Shown: positions 49,449-58,219, numbered from the stretch's first letter. The stretch is DNA of 64,000 nt from DATBLE01 sp963791425 (GCA_963791425.1 CAWBSE010000003.1:1178001-1242000), one strand, 5' to 3'. Program-made: numbers and translations. The notes: generated by a model not told the origin, from the sequence alone.

Positions 49449-49470
49449 AACAGTGCCTGGCACTGTTAAG
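49446..49470. promoter_or_regulatory. 25-bp perfect palindrome, probable operator
   Basis: CTTAACAGTGCC, a central T, then GGCACTGTTAAG: two perfect 12-bp arms. It ends 8 bp before the GlcG-like start codon and lies 58 bp from the divergent FG-GAP fusion gene. AT content of the arm ends is far above the surroundings, which fits a promoter/operator. A TetR- or GntR-type dimer is likely; no regulator gene is adjacent. Confidence 0.7.
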
Positions 49471-49478
49471 TTCGGCGT

Positions 49479-49872
49479 ATGAAGCTGGAGCAGGCGCTGG
49501 CGATCGTCCGATTCGTGGTCGACGAGGCCCCCGGGGCGGTGTCGGTGTTCGTCGCCGACACGCACGGCGAGGTACGTCGCGGCGGCGACGATGGACGGCG
49601 CCGCGCCCGACACGCGCCTGAACGCACAGCGGAAGGCGTACACCGCGGCGCGCTCGGATGCGACCGCGACCTCGGCGCTCGCGGAGAAGGTGAAGGACGA
49701 CCCGGTCGAGCGGGCGAGCTTCGACCCGTTCTTCACGTTCTTCAAGGGCGGGGTCGCCGCGTTCGACGGTGAGACGCGGGTCGGCTCGGTCGGCGTCAGC
49801 GGCCTGCCGGGCGAAGTGGACGAGGATCTCGCCCGCAAGGCGATCGCCGCCGCCGGGCTCTCGACGCGCTAA
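49479..49872 (+). CDS. GlcG/HbpS-family protein, one frame break
   Basis: About 130 residues after removing one base near 49570. It matches the GlcG/HbpS (DUF336) fold: LEQALAIVRFVVDEAP, VSVFVADTHGE, YVAAATMDGAAPDTR across the break, RLNAQRKAYTAARS, FFKGGVAAFDGETRVGSVGVSGLPG and DEDLARKAIAAAGL. HbpS binds haem; other members have no known ligand. The palindrome just upstream probably controls it. Its stop overlaps the convergent E2 stop by 4 bp. Confidence 0.8.
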
Positions 49873-50835
49873 CCGGCTTCGAGTCGGACGCGAAGGGCGG
49901 CCAGGAATCGCCCCGCGGCGACACCGTCGGTGACGCGGTGGTCGACCGTCATCGTCAGCTCGAGCCGGTCGGTCGCGCGGCCCGCGCCGAGCACGGCGGT
50001 CGCGTCGGGGTCGAGGATCGGCGTGAAACGGTCGATGCCGGTCGCGCCCAGGTTGCTGAGGATGATCGCGACCGGGCTGCGGGCGGCGTGGCCGGCCCGC
50101 GCTTCGTCCGCCGCCTGCGCGACGGCATCCGCGAGCGTGGCCGCGTCGAGCAGGTCCGGCTCCGCGATCGAGACCACGTAGAGCGACTCCTCGCCTGCGA
50201 CCGCAAGGCCGACGTCGAAGCGCTCCAGCCGGCGGATCCGGCCGCCGTCGAGCCAGACCGCGTTCAGCTCCGGGTGCTCGCGGAGCGTCGCGGCGACGGC
50301 GCGCAGCAGCTTCGGCGTCCAGGCCTCGTCTCCGGCGTGGGTGGTGTCGACCGTGACGGCGACGCTGAACTGTGGGATCGCGGCCGCGCGCTCGAGGCGC
50401 CGGGCGAGCGCCAGGCGATGGGCCGACACGGGCTCGCCGGCGTCGTCGCCCGCGGCCGCGAGCACGTCGTCGCGCTCGATCCGGCCGTCCGGCCCGCTGC
50501 CGGTGACCTCCGCGAGGTCGACCCCGTGGTCGCGCGCGAGCTTCCGAACGGCCGGCGACGCCTCCACCCGCGCGGCCGCATCGGGGATCGCCTCGCCGGG
50601 CTCGCCGATCCAGCCGAGCAGCGCGCCCGCCTGCACCGTCTCGCCGGCGGGCCGTTCGATCCGCAGCAGCGTTCCACTCACGACCGCCTCGACCTCCAGT
50701 TCGGCCTTGTCGGTCTCGACGTCGAGCAGCGGCTCACCGGCGGCGACCGCCTCGCCCTCGGCCTTCCGCCAGGCGACGATCCGCAGCTCGTCGCTGGTCG
50801 TGCCGAGCGGCGGCATGCGAACGGCCTGGATCAGC
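49869..50835 (-). CDS. 2-oxoacid dehydrogenase E2 (dihydrolipoamide acyltransferase)
   Basis: About 320 residues. It carries a lipoyl domain (VRMPPLGTTSDELRIV, lipoyl-lysine in DVETDKAELEVEA), a peripheral-subunit-binding domain (SPAVRKLARDHGVDLAEV and GSGPDGRIERDDV), and the catalytic core ending MTVDHRVTDGVAAGRFL (HxxxDG). In the sequence as given it is in frame with E1-beta without a stop. Dropping one C near 50834 restores TGA at the normal E1-beta end and a GTG start overlapping it (GTGA), the pattern of this operon. I therefore treat it as a separate gene. Confidence 0.85.
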
Positions 50836-51851
50836 AGCAGCTCCCGGATCGTCTGCACGATCCGCCCGACCGACGGAAGCACCGCCGCCTCCAGCGACGG
50901 CGCCGCCGGCGCCGGAACGTCGAGCGACGCGATCCGCTTGACCGGCGCCTCGAGGCTGTAGAGGCACTCGTCGGCAGCGCGTGCGGCGACCTCGGCGCCC
51001 CAGCCGCCGGTGAGCGTGTCCTCGTGGACGATCACCAGCCGCCCGGTCTTGCGCACCGACCCGAAGATCGTCTCGCCGTCGAGGGGGAGCAGGGTCAGCG
51101 GGTCGATCACCTCGCACTCGATCCCCTCCGCCGCGAGCTCCTCGGCGGCGGCGAGCGCCTGGTAGAGCGAGACGTGCGTGGCGACCACGGTCACGTCGCG
51201 GCCCGGCCGCCGCACCACTGCTTGCCCGAGCGGCACCAGGTACTCCTCTGCAGGCACCTCGGCGCTCGGGTCGAGCCCCGCCGCCTGCTCGCGCCCCTTG
51301 CTGCCGTACAGCAGCTTGTGCTCGAAGATCAACACCGGGTTGTCGTCGCGGACGGCGCTCTTCAGCAGCCCCTTCGCGTTGTACGCGTCGGAGACGCAGA
51401 CGACCTTGAGGCCCGGCACGTGGACGAAGTAGCTCTCCGGGCTCTGGCCGTGCTGGGCGCCGCGGCCGGTCGCGCCGACGGGCGCGCGCATCACCATCGG
51501 CGTCGTCAGCCGCCCGCCCGACATCGCCCGCATCTTCGCCGCCTGGTTGACGAGCTCGTCCATGCACTCGAACAGGAAGTCGGAGTACTGCATGTCCGCG
51601 ATCGGTCGCATGCCCGCGATCGCCGCGCCGACGGCCGCGCCCGCGATCGCCTTCTCGCTGATCGGCGTGTCGACGATCCGCTCGTGCCCGAACTCCTCGA
51701 CCAGCCCGAGGTAGACACCGAATGCGCCGCCGAAGCCGCCCTCGATGCCGATGTCCTCGCCGATCAGGAACACCGACTCGTCGCGGCGCATCTCCTCGGC
51801 GATCCCCTCGCGGAGGGCCTCGCCGATGCTCAGGCGCCGGGTCTCAGGCAT
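50831..51851 (-). CDS. 2-oxoacid dehydrogenase E1 beta subunit
   Basis: About 339 residues, transketolase-like beta subunit of a pyruvate, branched-chain or acetoin dehydrogenase. Seen: RRLSIGEALREGIAEEMRRD, VFLIGEDIGIEGGFGGAF, RIVDTPISEKAIAGAAVGAA, APVGATGRGAQHGQSPE, NPVLIFEHKLLYGSKG, ECEVIDPLTLLPLD and IVHEDTLTGGWGAEVAA, ending VQTIRELL. ATG 51851 overlaps the E1-alpha stop by 8 bp. The natural end is inferred at ~50831, since the frame as given reads on into E2. Substrate specificity cannot be assigned by eye. Confidence 0.9.
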
Positions 51852-52770
51852 AGGCGTCGAGCCCCACGTCGGCCGGGTCGGCGTCCGGCGAGCTGCGGGC
51901 GAACTCGACCGCGTCGTCGAGCGTCGCCTCCACTTCGGCCTCGATCGACTCCGCGTCGGCGACCTGCGGGCGCAGCCGCGCGATCGGGTCGCGCGCCTGC
52001 CACTCCGCCTCCTCCTCACGTGTCCGGTAGCCGCGCGCATCGCTGCGGCTGTGGCCTACGAAGCGGTACGTCTTGCACTCGAGCAGCGTCGGCCCCTCGC
52101 CCGCCCGCGCGGCCGCGACCGCGTCCGCCGTCGCCTCGCGGACGGCGAGTGCGTCCATCCCGTCGACGATCCGGCCGGGAACGCCGTAGGCGGCGGCGCG
52201 GTCGGCGACGTCGGTGACCAGCGACACCTGGTGCCACGGCGTCGACGCGCCGTACAGGTTGTTCTCGCAGACGAACACGATCGGCAGCCGCTGCACCGCT
52301 GCGAAGTTCAGACCTTCGTGGAAGGCGCCTTCGTTCGTCGCCCCGTCGCCGAAGAAGCACACGGCGACACGCTCGGAGCGCTGCAGCTTGAACGCGAGGC
52401 CGATCCCGGTGACGACGGTGTTCCCGCCGCCGACGATCGCGATTGCGGGCGGCATGCCCACGTCCGGGTCGCCGAGGTGCATCGAGCCGCCCCGTCCACG
52501 GCAGCAGCCCGTCTGCTTGCCGTACAGCTCCGCCATCGCCGAGCGCGGCGAGACGCCCTTTGCCAGCGCGTGTCCGTGCGGGCGGTGCGTGGACGTGATC
52601 CAGTCGTCGAGATTCAGCGCGTCGCAGACCCCGGCGGCGACCGCCTCCTGGCCCTGGTACTGGTGCAGCGTCCCCGGGATCTCGCCCTCGAGGAACAGGA
52701 GGTAGACCCGCTCCTCGAACCGACGGATCAGCAGCATCTGGCGGTAGAGCCGGGCCGGGTCAGCCTGCAC
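51844..52770 (-). CDS. 2-oxoacid dehydrogenase E1 alpha subunit
   Basis: A 308-residue thiamine-diphosphate subunit. Seen: MLLIRRFEERVYLLFLEGEIPG, ITSTHRPHGHALAKGV, CCRGRGGSMHLGD, the cofactor motif FFGDGATNEGAFHEGLNFAAVQ, CENNLYGASTP, and GPTLLECKTYRFVGHSRSD. It decarboxylates a 2-oxoacid (or acetoin) and hands the acyl group to E2. GTG 52770 overlaps the end of the aldolase gene by 11 bp. No E3 is in the window, so a shared lipoamide dehydrogenase is assumed. Confidence 0.93.
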   Translation of the reverse strand: MQADPARLYRQMLLIRRFEERVYLLFLEGEIPGTLHQYQGQEAVAAGVCDALNLDDWITSTHRPHGHALAKGVSPRSAMAELYGKQTGCCRGRGGSMHLGDPDVGMPPAIAIVGGGNTVVTGIGLAFKLQRSERVAVCFFGDGATNEGAFHEGLNFAAVQRLPIVFVCENNLYGASTPWHQVSLVTDVADRAAAYGVPGRIVDGMDALAVREATADAVAAARAGEGPTLLECKTYRFVGHSRSDARGYRTREEEAEWQARDPIARLRPQVADAESIEAEVEATLDDAVEFARSSPDADPADVGLDAYA

Positions 52771-53620
52771 GGCCGCTCCCTCCGTACAGGCGGATCAGCT
52801 CGCGACCGGCGTCCCGCATCCTCGCTGCGCCGGCGGCGAGGACATCGGCGGGCGTGCGGGAGCCGATCTGCGCCTGCGCGTCGCCGCCGTCGGGGTCGAT
52901 CGTCTCTGCGACGCCGCGCAGGAAGGCGCGCTTCAGGCTCGTGCCCACGTTGAACTTCGCGGCCCCGGCGGCGATCGCGCCCGGGACGAGCTCCGGCGGG
53001 AAGCTGGAGCCGCCGTGCACCGCGAGCGGGACGCCGGCCCGGTCGCCGATCGACCCGAGCAGGTCGAGGTCGACGCTCCCGGCGCGGCCTTCGAACACGT
53101 GCACGTTCCCGAACGACGGCGCCAGGACGTCGATCCCCGTCTCGGCCACGAACGTAGCCGCCGCCTCTGGGTCGGTCGGCGCGCCACTCGAGTCGTCGGC
53201 GCCGTCGGGGAGCTCCCCGAGCTCGCCCTCGACCGCCGCCCCGCGCCGGTGGGCCTCGCGGGCGAGCTCCGCGACCTCGTCCCTGGATGCCCCGTGCACC
53301 ATCACGTAGTTGAAGCCCGCGTCGAGTCCGCGCACAGCCTGCTCGACGGTGTGCGTCTCGTTCAGGAGCAGCGCCGCCGGGACGCCGATCCGGGCGACAG
53401 CCTCGCGGCCGAGTGCGGCGAACTGCTCGATCCCGCCCCGGTCGACCCACCCCTGGTCGACCAGCAGGCACCCGAAGCCGAGAATCACCGGCGCCTGCTC
53501 GGCCTCGGCCGCCTCGACGACCGCCTCGAGTGAGTACGAGTCCCACGCCTCGAGGTAGGCGAGCGCATAGCCGCCCCGGCGGGCGTCGGCGAGGAGTTCC
53601 TGCGCGGTTACGAGGCTCAT
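52760..53620 (-). CDS. class II ketose-(bis)phosphate aldolase (GatY/FbaA family)
   Basis: A 286-residue zinc-dependent aldolase. Probable metal ligands are the His in LLNETHTVEQAV (usually LDH), GNVHVF and AVHGGSS. VEGELGELP is the conserved acidic loop, and KFNVGTSLKRAF the phosphate-binding end. It splits a ketose phosphate to dihydroxyacetone phosphate and an aldehyde. The altered first ligand motif (NETH for LDHG) hints at an unusual substrate. It lies after a PfkB kinase (overlap ATGA), which likely makes its substrate. Confidence 0.88.
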   Translation of the reverse strand: MSLVTAQELLADARRGGYALAYLEAWDSYSLEAVVEAAEAEQAPVILGFGCLLVDQGWVDRGGIEQFAALGREAVARIGVPAALLLNETHTVEQAVRGLDAGFNYVMVHGASRDEVAELAREAHRRGAAVEGELGELPDGADDSSGAPTDPEAAATFVAETGIDVLAPSFGNVHVFEGRAGSVDLDLLGSIGDRAGVPLAVHGGSSFPPELVPGAIAAGAAKFNVGTSLKRAFLRGVAETIDPDGGDAQAQIGSRTPADVLAAGAARMRDAGRELIRLYGGSGRAG

Positions 53621-54531
53621 GCGAGCTGCGCCTCCAGCTCGGCCCGGGTCAGGACGCCTTCCCAGCAGCCGAGCGCGGTGCAGGCGGAGGCGCCGAGGAC
53701 GGTCGCGCGCTCTACCGACGCGTGGGCACCGAGACCGTCGAGGAGCGCGGAGATCAGACCGGCGTCGAATGCGTCGCCCGCGCCCGAGGGCTCGACCACC
53801 TCGACCGTGTGGGCCGGAACGGCGAAGCGCTCGGTGCCGGCGGCGACGACCGCCCCGCGATCGCCGAGCGTGATCGCAACGGACTGCGCTCCGCGCCGGC
53901 TGAACCACTCGGCCTGGTGCTCGGGCTCGCGTTCGCCGGTCAGTAGTTCCGCTTCGTGCTCGTTGGCGACGAACCAGTCGAGGTGGGGCAGAACCGCAGT
54001 GACGTCCTCGGCCGAGACGATCGACCCCTCGGGCACGGCGACGGTGAGCACGACGCGTCCGTGTGCAACCGCCAGCCGCTCCGCCAGCTCGGGGCCGCGC
54101 AGCCCCGGAAGCACCAGGTAGCCGCCGACGTAGACGGCGTCTGCCGTCGCGAGATCCGCGCCGTCGAGGTCACCGGCCGTGAGCGCCGCGTTCGCGCCGA
54201 AGGTGTGGATGTAACGCCGGTCCTCGCCGATGACCGGGACGATCACGGTCATCGACGTCCCCGTGTCGACCCGCCGGATCCCGCTCGTGTCGATCCCGTG
54301 CCCGCGCAGGTCGCGCTCGACCCGCTCGCCGAACGCGTCGTCGCCGACGCACCCGACGATCGAGACGTCCAGCCCCTGGCGGCGCAGCCCGATCGCCGTG
54401 TTCGCCGCGCACCCGCCCGGCTCGAGGAGGAACTCGCCGGTCGCGATCAGCTCACCCGGTTCGGGCAGGCACTCCAGCGGCGGGACGAACACGTCCGCGA
54501 CGAGGATCCCGGCGCAGACGACGTGCGGCAC
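53617..54531 (-). CDS. PfkB-family carbohydrate kinase
   Basis: A 304-residue ribokinase-fold kinase. Seen: VVCAGILVADVFV, LEPGGCAANTAIGLRRQG (substrate GG motif), VGDDAFGERV, DWFVANEHEAELLTG, and the ATP/anion-hole motif VEPSGAGDAFDAGL with catalytic Asp. It phosphorylates a sugar, probably the ketose made by the neighbouring D-lyxose isomerase, giving a substrate for the next aldolase. GTG 54531 overlaps the isomerase TAG by one base. Confidence 0.92.
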   Translation of the reverse strand: MPHVVCAGILVADVFVPPLECLPEPGELIATGEFLLEPGGCAANTAIGLRRQGLDVSIVGCVGDDAFGERVERDLRGHGIDTSGIRRVDTGTSMTVIVPVIGEDRRYIHTFGANAALTAGDLDGADLATADAVYVGGYLVLPGLRGPELAERLAVAHGRVVLTVAVPEGSIVSAEDVTAVLPHLDWFVANEHEAELLTGEREPEHQAEWFSRRGAQSVAITLGDRGAVVAAGTERFAVPAHTVEVVEPSGAGDAFDAGLISALLDGLGAHASVERATVLGASACTALGCWEGVLTRAELEAQLA

Positions 54532-55016
54532 TACTCGGCGACGACCGTCGCCCGGGCGATCTCGGGGTCGGTGAACACGTCGAGCTCGTCGCGGCTGCGC
54601 GTCGAGAACTCGGACACGATCGCCCCCTCGTCGCCGGCGCGGAACCAGTGCAGCGTGTTCGGCTGGACGGTGAACTGCTCGCCCGGGTGGAGGACGATCT
54701 CGCCCGCGCCCTCGATGTGCAGATGGACGACGCCCGCGCGGCAGCGGAACGTCTCCTCCTTGCCCGGGTCGTCGCCGACGGGCGGGTGCCGGTGCTCCGG
54801 GCACGTCTGGCCGGGGAACAGCACCAGCTCCTTGGCGCAGCACCGCTCGGTGTTCACGTAGACGACGACCTGGAGGCCGATCTCGTCGAGTCGCGAGAGG
54901 CCGAAGTCGGCGACCTCGATCGCGTCGCGCTCGGCCGGCGTCAGCACGATCCCTGCGTCGGCCAGGAGCGCGGCCGCCCGCGCCTGCGCCGCCTCGACCT
55001 CGGCCTGGGCGAGCAC
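54531..55016 (-). CDS. D-lyxose isomerase-family cupin
   Basis: A 161-residue cupin of the D-lyxose/D-mannose isomerase family. Seen: RCCAKELVLFPGQTCPEHRHPP with the two metal His, GKEETFRCRAGVV with the metal Glu, and VQPNTLHWFRAGDEG with the third His. Enzymes of this family convert D-lyxose to D-xylulose or D-mannose to D-fructose. GTG 55016 is 2 bp after the oxidoreductase stop. It is the gene that best identifies the operon as a rare-sugar pathway. Confidence 0.88.
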   Translation of the reverse strand: MLAQAEVEAAQARAAALLADAGIVLTPAERDAIEVADFGLSRLDEIGLQVVVYVNTERCCAKELVLFPGQTCPEHRHPPVGDDPGKEETFRCRAGVVHLHIEGAGEIVLHPGEQFTVQPNTLHWFRAGDEGAIVSEFSTRSRDELDVFTDPEIARATVVAE

Positions 55017-55018
55017 GG

Positions 55019-55987
55019 CTAGAGCGTGACCGGCTGGCCGCTCTGCGCGGAGCGGTGCAGCGCCTCGAGCGCCCGTGCCTGGCCCATCGCGTCGGCGCGG
55101 CCGAGCAGCGGCTCCGCGGTGCCGGCGATCGCGTCGCCCAGATTCTCCATCTGCAACCGGTACGAGTCCTCGCGCTCGACGCGGATCTCCTCGACGCCGT
55201 CCTCGCGGCGGAGCTCGATCACCGGCGTCTGGCAATGCCACGGATCGTCGAGGAACAGCGATCCCTCGCTGCCGACCACCTCGAGCTCGTCGCGGTTCGG
55301 CATCGCCGTCCCGCAGTCGAACGTCGCCAGCACGTCGCCGGGGAAGCGCATCTGCCCGGTGAAGACCCAGTCGGTGCCGCTCGGCCCGTACCACGCATGG
55401 CCGCTGACCCACTCCGGCTCGGCGCCTGCGGCCAGCCGCGAGCCGCTCACGCAGTAGCAGCCGACGTCCATCAGCGAGCCGCCCTCGACGTCGGTGCGCA
55501 GGCGGATGTTGTCGGCGTCGTACAGCGAGTACGAGAACACGGAGCGGATCAGGCGCACCTCGCCGATCGCGCCCTCGTCGATCAGCGCCCGCAGCCGCTT
55601 GGTCTGGGGGTTGTGCCGGTACATGAACGCCTCCATCAGGATGCGCCCCTCCCGGTCGGCGGCGTCGAACGCGGCCGTCACCTCGTCCGGATGGCGGGTC
55701 AGCGGCTTCTCGCAGAGGACGTGCTTGCCGGCCTCGACCGCCTTGATCGACCAGTCGCAGTGCATCGTGTTCGGCAGCGGGATGTAGACGGCCTCGATCG
55801 CAGGATCGGCGAGGAGCGCCTCGTACGAGCCGTACGCGCGCTCGATCTCCCACTCGCGCGCGTACTCGTCGGCGCGCTCCTGCGTGCGGCTCGCGACCGC
55901 GGCGAGGTCGATCTTCGGCGACGCCTTCGCGCCCGGAATCAGCTTCCGGTTGATGTCGGCGGTCGACATGAATCCCCAGGTCGTCAT
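55019..55987 (-). CDS. Gfo/Idh/MocA-family oxidoreductase 1
   Basis: A 322-residue NAD(P)-dependent sugar dehydrogenase-type protein. The N-terminal Rossmann domain is atypical (TTWGFMSTADINRKLIPG), followed by EAVYIPLPNTMHCDWSIKA and the EKP motif HVLCEKPLTRHPDE. The C-terminal domain has AFMYRHNPQTKRLRALID and GSLMDVGCYCVSGSRL. It oxidises or reduces a sugar hydroxyl group; the substrate is unknown. ATG 55987 overlaps the upstream stop (ATGA). Confidence 0.9.
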   Translation of the reverse strand: MTTWGFMSTADINRKLIPGAKASPKIDLAAVASRTQERADEYAREWEIERAYGSYEALLADPAIEAVYIPLPNTMHCDWSIKAVEAGKHVLCEKPLTRHPDEVTAAFDAADREGRILMEAFMYRHNPQTKRLRALIDEGAIGEVRLIRSVFSYSLYDADNIRLRTDVEGGSLMDVGCYCVSGSRLAAGAEPEWVSGHAWYGPSGTDWVFTGQMRFPGDVLATFDCGTAMPNRDELEVVGSEGSLFLDDPWHCQTPVIELRREDGVEEIRVEREDSYRLQMENLGDAIAGTAEPLLGRADAMGQARALEALHRSAQSGQPVTL

Positions 55988-57015
55988 GCGACCCCGAGCG
56001 TATCGACGCGGACCGGGCTGCGCTGCTCGGTCGAACGCGCGAGCGCGAGCACCGTGGCGAGCGTCTGCAGGTTGTCGGTCGCCGAGCACTCCGGCTCGAC
56101 GCCCTCGCGGATCGCGCGGCGCGCCTCGTGGAGCACGCCGAGGCGGTCGAGGGCGCGCAGCGGAGCCGTCCTCACCCTCGTGCGCGCGCGGCCGAACGGC
56201 TCGAGCGCCACCGTCCCGCGGAAGGCGTCGTTCACGGCGCCGGTCCACGTCGCCCTCGCCTTCGAGCCGACCAGCTCCCAGTCGCCGTTCCACGACGTCT
56301 CGCGGCCGAGCGCTTCGCCCCAGGTGCCGTAGTAGGAGACGACCGTGCTGTCGGCGAGCGTGAGCAGCGCTGCGGCGGTGGGGTCGTGGCGGAACGGGCT
56401 GTCACCGACCGGCCAGCCGCGTGCGTCGACCTCGGTCACGTCGCGGCCGGTGATCGAACGGATGAGGTCGACGTGGTGGATCGACATGTCGAGCAGCAGC
56501 GGGTGGGGCATCCGGCCGCGCCAGTCGCGCGGGGAGATCCACCGGTTGCGCATGTCGCGGCGGAACTCGATCCGGATTGCGCGCAGCTCGCCGAGGGTGC
56601 CCGCGCGGACGATCCGGCCGAGCTCGCGGGGCTGGCGGCGGAAGCGGTAGTTCTGGCTGACCATCGCGACCAGCCCGTGGGCGCGGGCAGCCTTCGCGAT
56701 CGCCGCTCCGTCTTCGAGCGTGGGGGCGAGCGGCTTCTCGCTGATCACATGGCGGCCGGCGGCGAACGCCGCCTCGGCGAGCGGACGGTGGGTCGACGGC
56801 GGCGAGGCGAGCAGCACCGCCTCCGCCTCGACCGCGGCCAGCGCGCGCTCGAGACTCGTGAAGGTCGGCACGCCGAGATCGGCTGCGGCCCAGGCGCGGG
56901 CGCCCCTCGACGAGTCGACCACGGCGGCGAGCCGGAACCCCGGCGCGCGCGCGACGAGCTCGGCCCAGCTTCGGCCCCAGAGGCCGACACCGACCTGGAC
57001 GATCCCGAAGCTCAC
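55984..57015 (-). CDS. Gfo/Idh/MocA-family oxidoreductase 2
   Basis: A 343-residue member with a classical glycine motif: IVQVGVGLWGRSWAELVAR. EKP motif in HVISEKPLAPTLEDG; C-terminal domain with SQNYRFRRQPRELGR, RMPHPLLLDMSIHHVDLIR (catalytic-type His) and VSYYGTWGEAL. GTG 57015 overlaps the thuA stop (GTGA). Together with the other Gfo/Idh/MocA genes and ThuA it suggests 3-keto-glycoside or inositol-like sugar chemistry (inference). Confidence 0.9.
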   Translation of the reverse strand: MSFGIVQVGVGLWGRSWAELVARAPGFRLAAVVDSSRGARAWAAADLGVPTFTSLERALAAVEAEAVLLASPPSTHRPLAEAAFAAGRHVISEKPLAPTLEDGAAIAKAARAHGLVAMVSQNYRFRRQPRELGRIVRAGTLGELRAIRIEFRRDMRNRWISPRDWRGRMPHPLLLDMSIHHVDLIRSITGRDVTEVDARGWPVGDSPFRHDPTAAALLTLADSTVVSYYGTWGEALGRETSWNGDWELVGSKARATWTGAVNDAFRGTVALEPFGRARTRVRTAPLRALDRLGVLHEARRAIREGVEPECSATDNLQTLATVLALARSTEQRSPVRVDTLGVA

Positions 57016-57731
57016 TCGAACCAGCCGGTCGGCGACTCGATCGACTTCGCCGGGTAGAGCGCGGACGTCCCGTCCGCGCACGCCCAGCGAACGCCGTTCG
57101 CGATCACGCGCCGGACATTCGGCTGGCGGTACACCGGATACGTCTCGTGGCCCGGGCTGAAGTAGAAGACACGACCACGCCCGCGCCGGAAGCAGCAGCC
57201 GCTGCGGAACACCTCGCCGCCCGTGAACGAGCTGATGAAGACGAGCTCGTCGGGCTGCGGGATGTCGAAGTACTCGCCGTACATCTCCTGCCGCTCGATC
57301 GAGAAGACCGCAGGCACGCCCTCGGCGATCGGGTGCGAGGGGCTCACCGTCCAGACGAGCTCGCGGTCGTCGGCCTCACGCCAGCGCAGGTGACAGCTCG
57401 TGCCCATCAGGCGCACGAACGGCTTGGACAGATGGCCCGAGTGGAGCACGACGAGGCCCATGCCGTCGAGCACGCGCTGCTGCACGCGGGCCGCGGCCTC
57501 GTCCGGGACGAGGTCGTGTCCCAGGTGCGCCCACCAGACGAGCACGTCCGTCCCGTCGAGGCCGTCGAGCCCGTTGCCCGGGTCGTCGAGCGTCGCGGTC
57601 GCGACCTCCGCCTCGCCGACGTGCTCGCGGATCGCGGCGGCGACCTCCGTGTGGATGCCCTCGGGGTAGACGGCGCGGACGGCGTCGTCACGCTGCTCGT
57701 GGATGTGCTCGTTCCAGACGGTGACGCGCAA
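57012..57731 (-). CDS. ThuA-domain protein
   Basis: A 239-residue ThuA-like protein (type 1 glutamine-amidotransferase-like fold). Seen: RVTVWNEHIHEQRDD, VLVWWAHLGHDLVPDEA, GLVVLHSGHLSKPF, ERQEMYGEYFDIPQPDELVF and VFYFSPGHETYPVYRQP with the conserved GHE. ThuA proteins accompany sugar oxidoreductases and in some bacteria isomerise or handle 3-keto sugars. The start appears to be TTG 57731, directly abutting the preceding stop; an internal start cannot be excluded. Confidence 0.85.
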   Translation of the reverse strand: MRVTVWNEHIHEQRDDAVRAVYPEGIHTEVAAAIREHVGEAEVATATLDDPGNGLDGLDGTDVLVWWAHLGHDLVPDEAAARVQQRVLDGMGLVVLHSGHLSKPFVRLMGTSCHLRWREADDRELVWTVSPSHPIAEGVPAVFSIERQEMYGEYFDIPQPDELVFISSFTGGEVFRSGCCFRRGRGRVFYFSPGHETYPVYRQPNVRRVIANGVRWACADGTSALYPAKSIESPTGWFE

Positions 57732-58187
57732 CTAGTGGTAGATCACGAAGCCCTCGCGGGCGATCCGGAAGCCGACCTGCGGTGCGGTCCGGTACCGGCA
57801 CGTGACGCCGGTGGTCGCCGAGGTGCAGCGAATCGGGCCCATGTCGACGAACCGGCCGTACGCCAGCGTCGTGCACTTGTCCGAGGTGTAGACGCACAGC
57901 GGGCCGATGTCGCCCCGGCATGAACCGATGGACACCTTCCGGTTCGACAGACTCAGCGTCTGCGGGTCCCAGTCGAGGTCGCAGTTCGCCGGCTTCCTCT
58001 GCTTCGTCGCCCAGGTCGCCTTCCGCACCAGGCACTGGACGAACGCCGCCTGGCCGCTGCCGGCCCCGGCGCCGATGCAGTTGATGTTGCCGGACGGCGA
58101 CTGGAAGTGGACGAGCGTCGACTGCGCGGGCGCCGCGTGGTGCGGCACGGCGAGCGTGAGGGCGGCGACGATGACGGCGGCGAGCAC
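57732..58187 (-). CDS. secreted cysteine-rich hypothetical protein (DUF6636-like)
   Basis: A 151-residue exported protein. GTG 58187 opens a signal peptide (LAAVIVAALTLAVPHHAAPA). The mature part has eight cysteines (INCIG, FVQCLV, ANCDLD, GSCRGD, PLCVY, DKCTTL, IRCTS, VTCRY), suggesting four disulfides. FQSPSGNINCIG and GVTCRY near the end recall the actinobacterial DUF6636 family. Function unknown. It is the first gene of the minus-strand sugar operon by position, but a link to sugar metabolism is not evident. Confidence 0.7.
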   Translation of the reverse strand: MLAAVIVAALTLAVPHHAAPAQSTLVHFQSPSGNINCIGAGAGSGQAAFVQCLVRKATWATKQRKPANCDLDWDPQTLSLSNRKVSIGSCRGDIGPLCVYTSDKCTTLAYGRFVDMGPIRCTSATTGVTCRYRTAPQVGFRIAREGFVIYH

Positions 58188-58219
58188 ACCGGAATCCTAC
58201 GCGCCGTAAGATCGAGGTG

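Noticed and set aside
49388..49838. Upstream extension of the FG-GAP gene on the minus strand
   Set aside because: It is antisense to the GlcG-like gene, is arginine-rich, and is in a different frame from the membrane domain that really begins the protein.
46293..49872. An enediyne biosynthetic cluster
   Set aside because: UnbU/UnbV-like domains alone do not make one; there is no PksE-type synthase, E2-E5 set, or tailoring gene within the window.
49869..51851. A genuine E1-beta/E2 fusion enzyme
   Set aside because: One extra base at the junction explains it, and its removal recreates a normal stop and an overlapping GTG start.
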